A model generated the notes under the pieces. The model made no database searches and had not been told where the DNA came from. It was given only the letters and a program-made list of their open reading frames with translations. A stretch of DNA of 15,520 nucleotides, from positions 1 through 15,520 of the forward strand of contig JBMFIF010000043.1 of assembly GCA_049976445.1 (NCBI GenBank), written 5' to 3'. Numbering within the stretch: the first letter of the stretch is position 1; the number at the start of each line of letters is the position of its first letter. Shown here one piece after another: positions 15,467 to 15,520 of the stretch. A program made the translations under genes and the position numbers. The DNA comes from JAVZOV01 sp049976445. GTDB taxonomy: Archaea > Thermoproteota > Thermoprotei > Gearchaeales > WAQG01.

Positions 15467-15469
15467 AAG
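15453..15469 (-). repeat. 17-base inverted terminal-like repeat, right copy
   Basis: This is the exact reverse complement of bases 59-75. It covers the start codon and first codons of the ABC ATPase fragment, precisely where homology to full-length ATPases ends. A TTCAC/GTGAA inverted pair lies just outside it (15483-15502). Confidence 0.6.
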
Positions 15470-15520
15470 ACATCACCTCCAATTCACATACCAATAAGTG
15501 AAGAGGTTCACGAAAAGCTC

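Noticed and set aside
59..15469. The whole window as a transposon bounded by terminal inverted repeats
   Set aside because: There is no transposase or integrase, no target duplication is visible, and the content is housekeeping genes.
15429..15518. Minus-strand open frame entering from the right edge and also reading YVDSL through the 17-base repeat
   Set aside because: The shared YVDSL is just the repeat read in the same frame; the rest matches no family I know and the frame ends within 30 codons.

Overview
This is an AT-rich window from an archaeon, most likely a thermophilic member of the Thermoproteota (crenarchaeal/TACK side). The evidence is an archaeal elongation factor 2 with its diphthamide loop and a crenarchaeal-like switch I region, a glyoxylate reductase of the Pyrococcus GyaR type, an asparaginyl-tRNA-synthetase-derived asparagine synthetase, archaeal TATA-box promoters, and GGTGA/GGAGGTGAT ribosome binding sites with some GTG and TTG starts. 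The species cannot be told from the sequence alone. There are no tRNA or rRNA genes, CRISPR arrays or recognisable transposons. Most of the window is housekeeping and transport, so the interest lies in gene pairings and in residues that depart from family norms.

Layout. 133-3674 (+) is a three-gene TRAP-TAXI uptake operon: a membrane-anchored TAXI solute-binding protein, a small DUF1850 protein and a fused DctQM-type permease, with a hairpin/oligo-T terminator just after it. 3675-4151 is noncoding and holds a cluster of short palindromes. 4152-5848 (+) is a PiT-family phosphate permease overlapped by its PhoU-like (DUF47) partner, whose start codon is hard to place. 6019-8229 (+) is elongation factor aEF-2. 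8382-9392 (+) is a GyaR-type 2-hydroxyacid dehydrogenase. On the minus strand, 9426-10937 carries an unusual regulator made of two tandem winged-helix-plus-sensor units, followed by an unrecognised 84-residue protein. 10938-11307 is a very AT-rich divergent intergenic region with a repeated element. 11308-13777 (+) pairs the asparagine synthetase with a stand-alone FMN glutamate-synthase-like protein that lacks iron-sulfur cysteines. 13874-14026 is a possible 50-codon ORF directly upstream of a MoaA-like radical SAM protein (14041-15075), which has lost one cysteine of its C-terminal cluster. 15125-15466 (-) is the C-terminal fragment of an energy-coupling-factor/cobalt-type ABC ATPase, broken just before the end of the window.

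How the genes work together. The first operon should import an organic acid or amino acid using an ion gradient. The second should import phosphate under control of its PhoU-like subunit. The regulator, the repeats in front of the asparagine synthetase and the FMN partner together suggest a small nitrogen/asparagine module, but that link is inference. A 17-base sequence occurs in inverted orientation close to both ends of the window, one copy lying exactly at the break in the ABC ATPase. This points to a rearrangement or an assembly junction.
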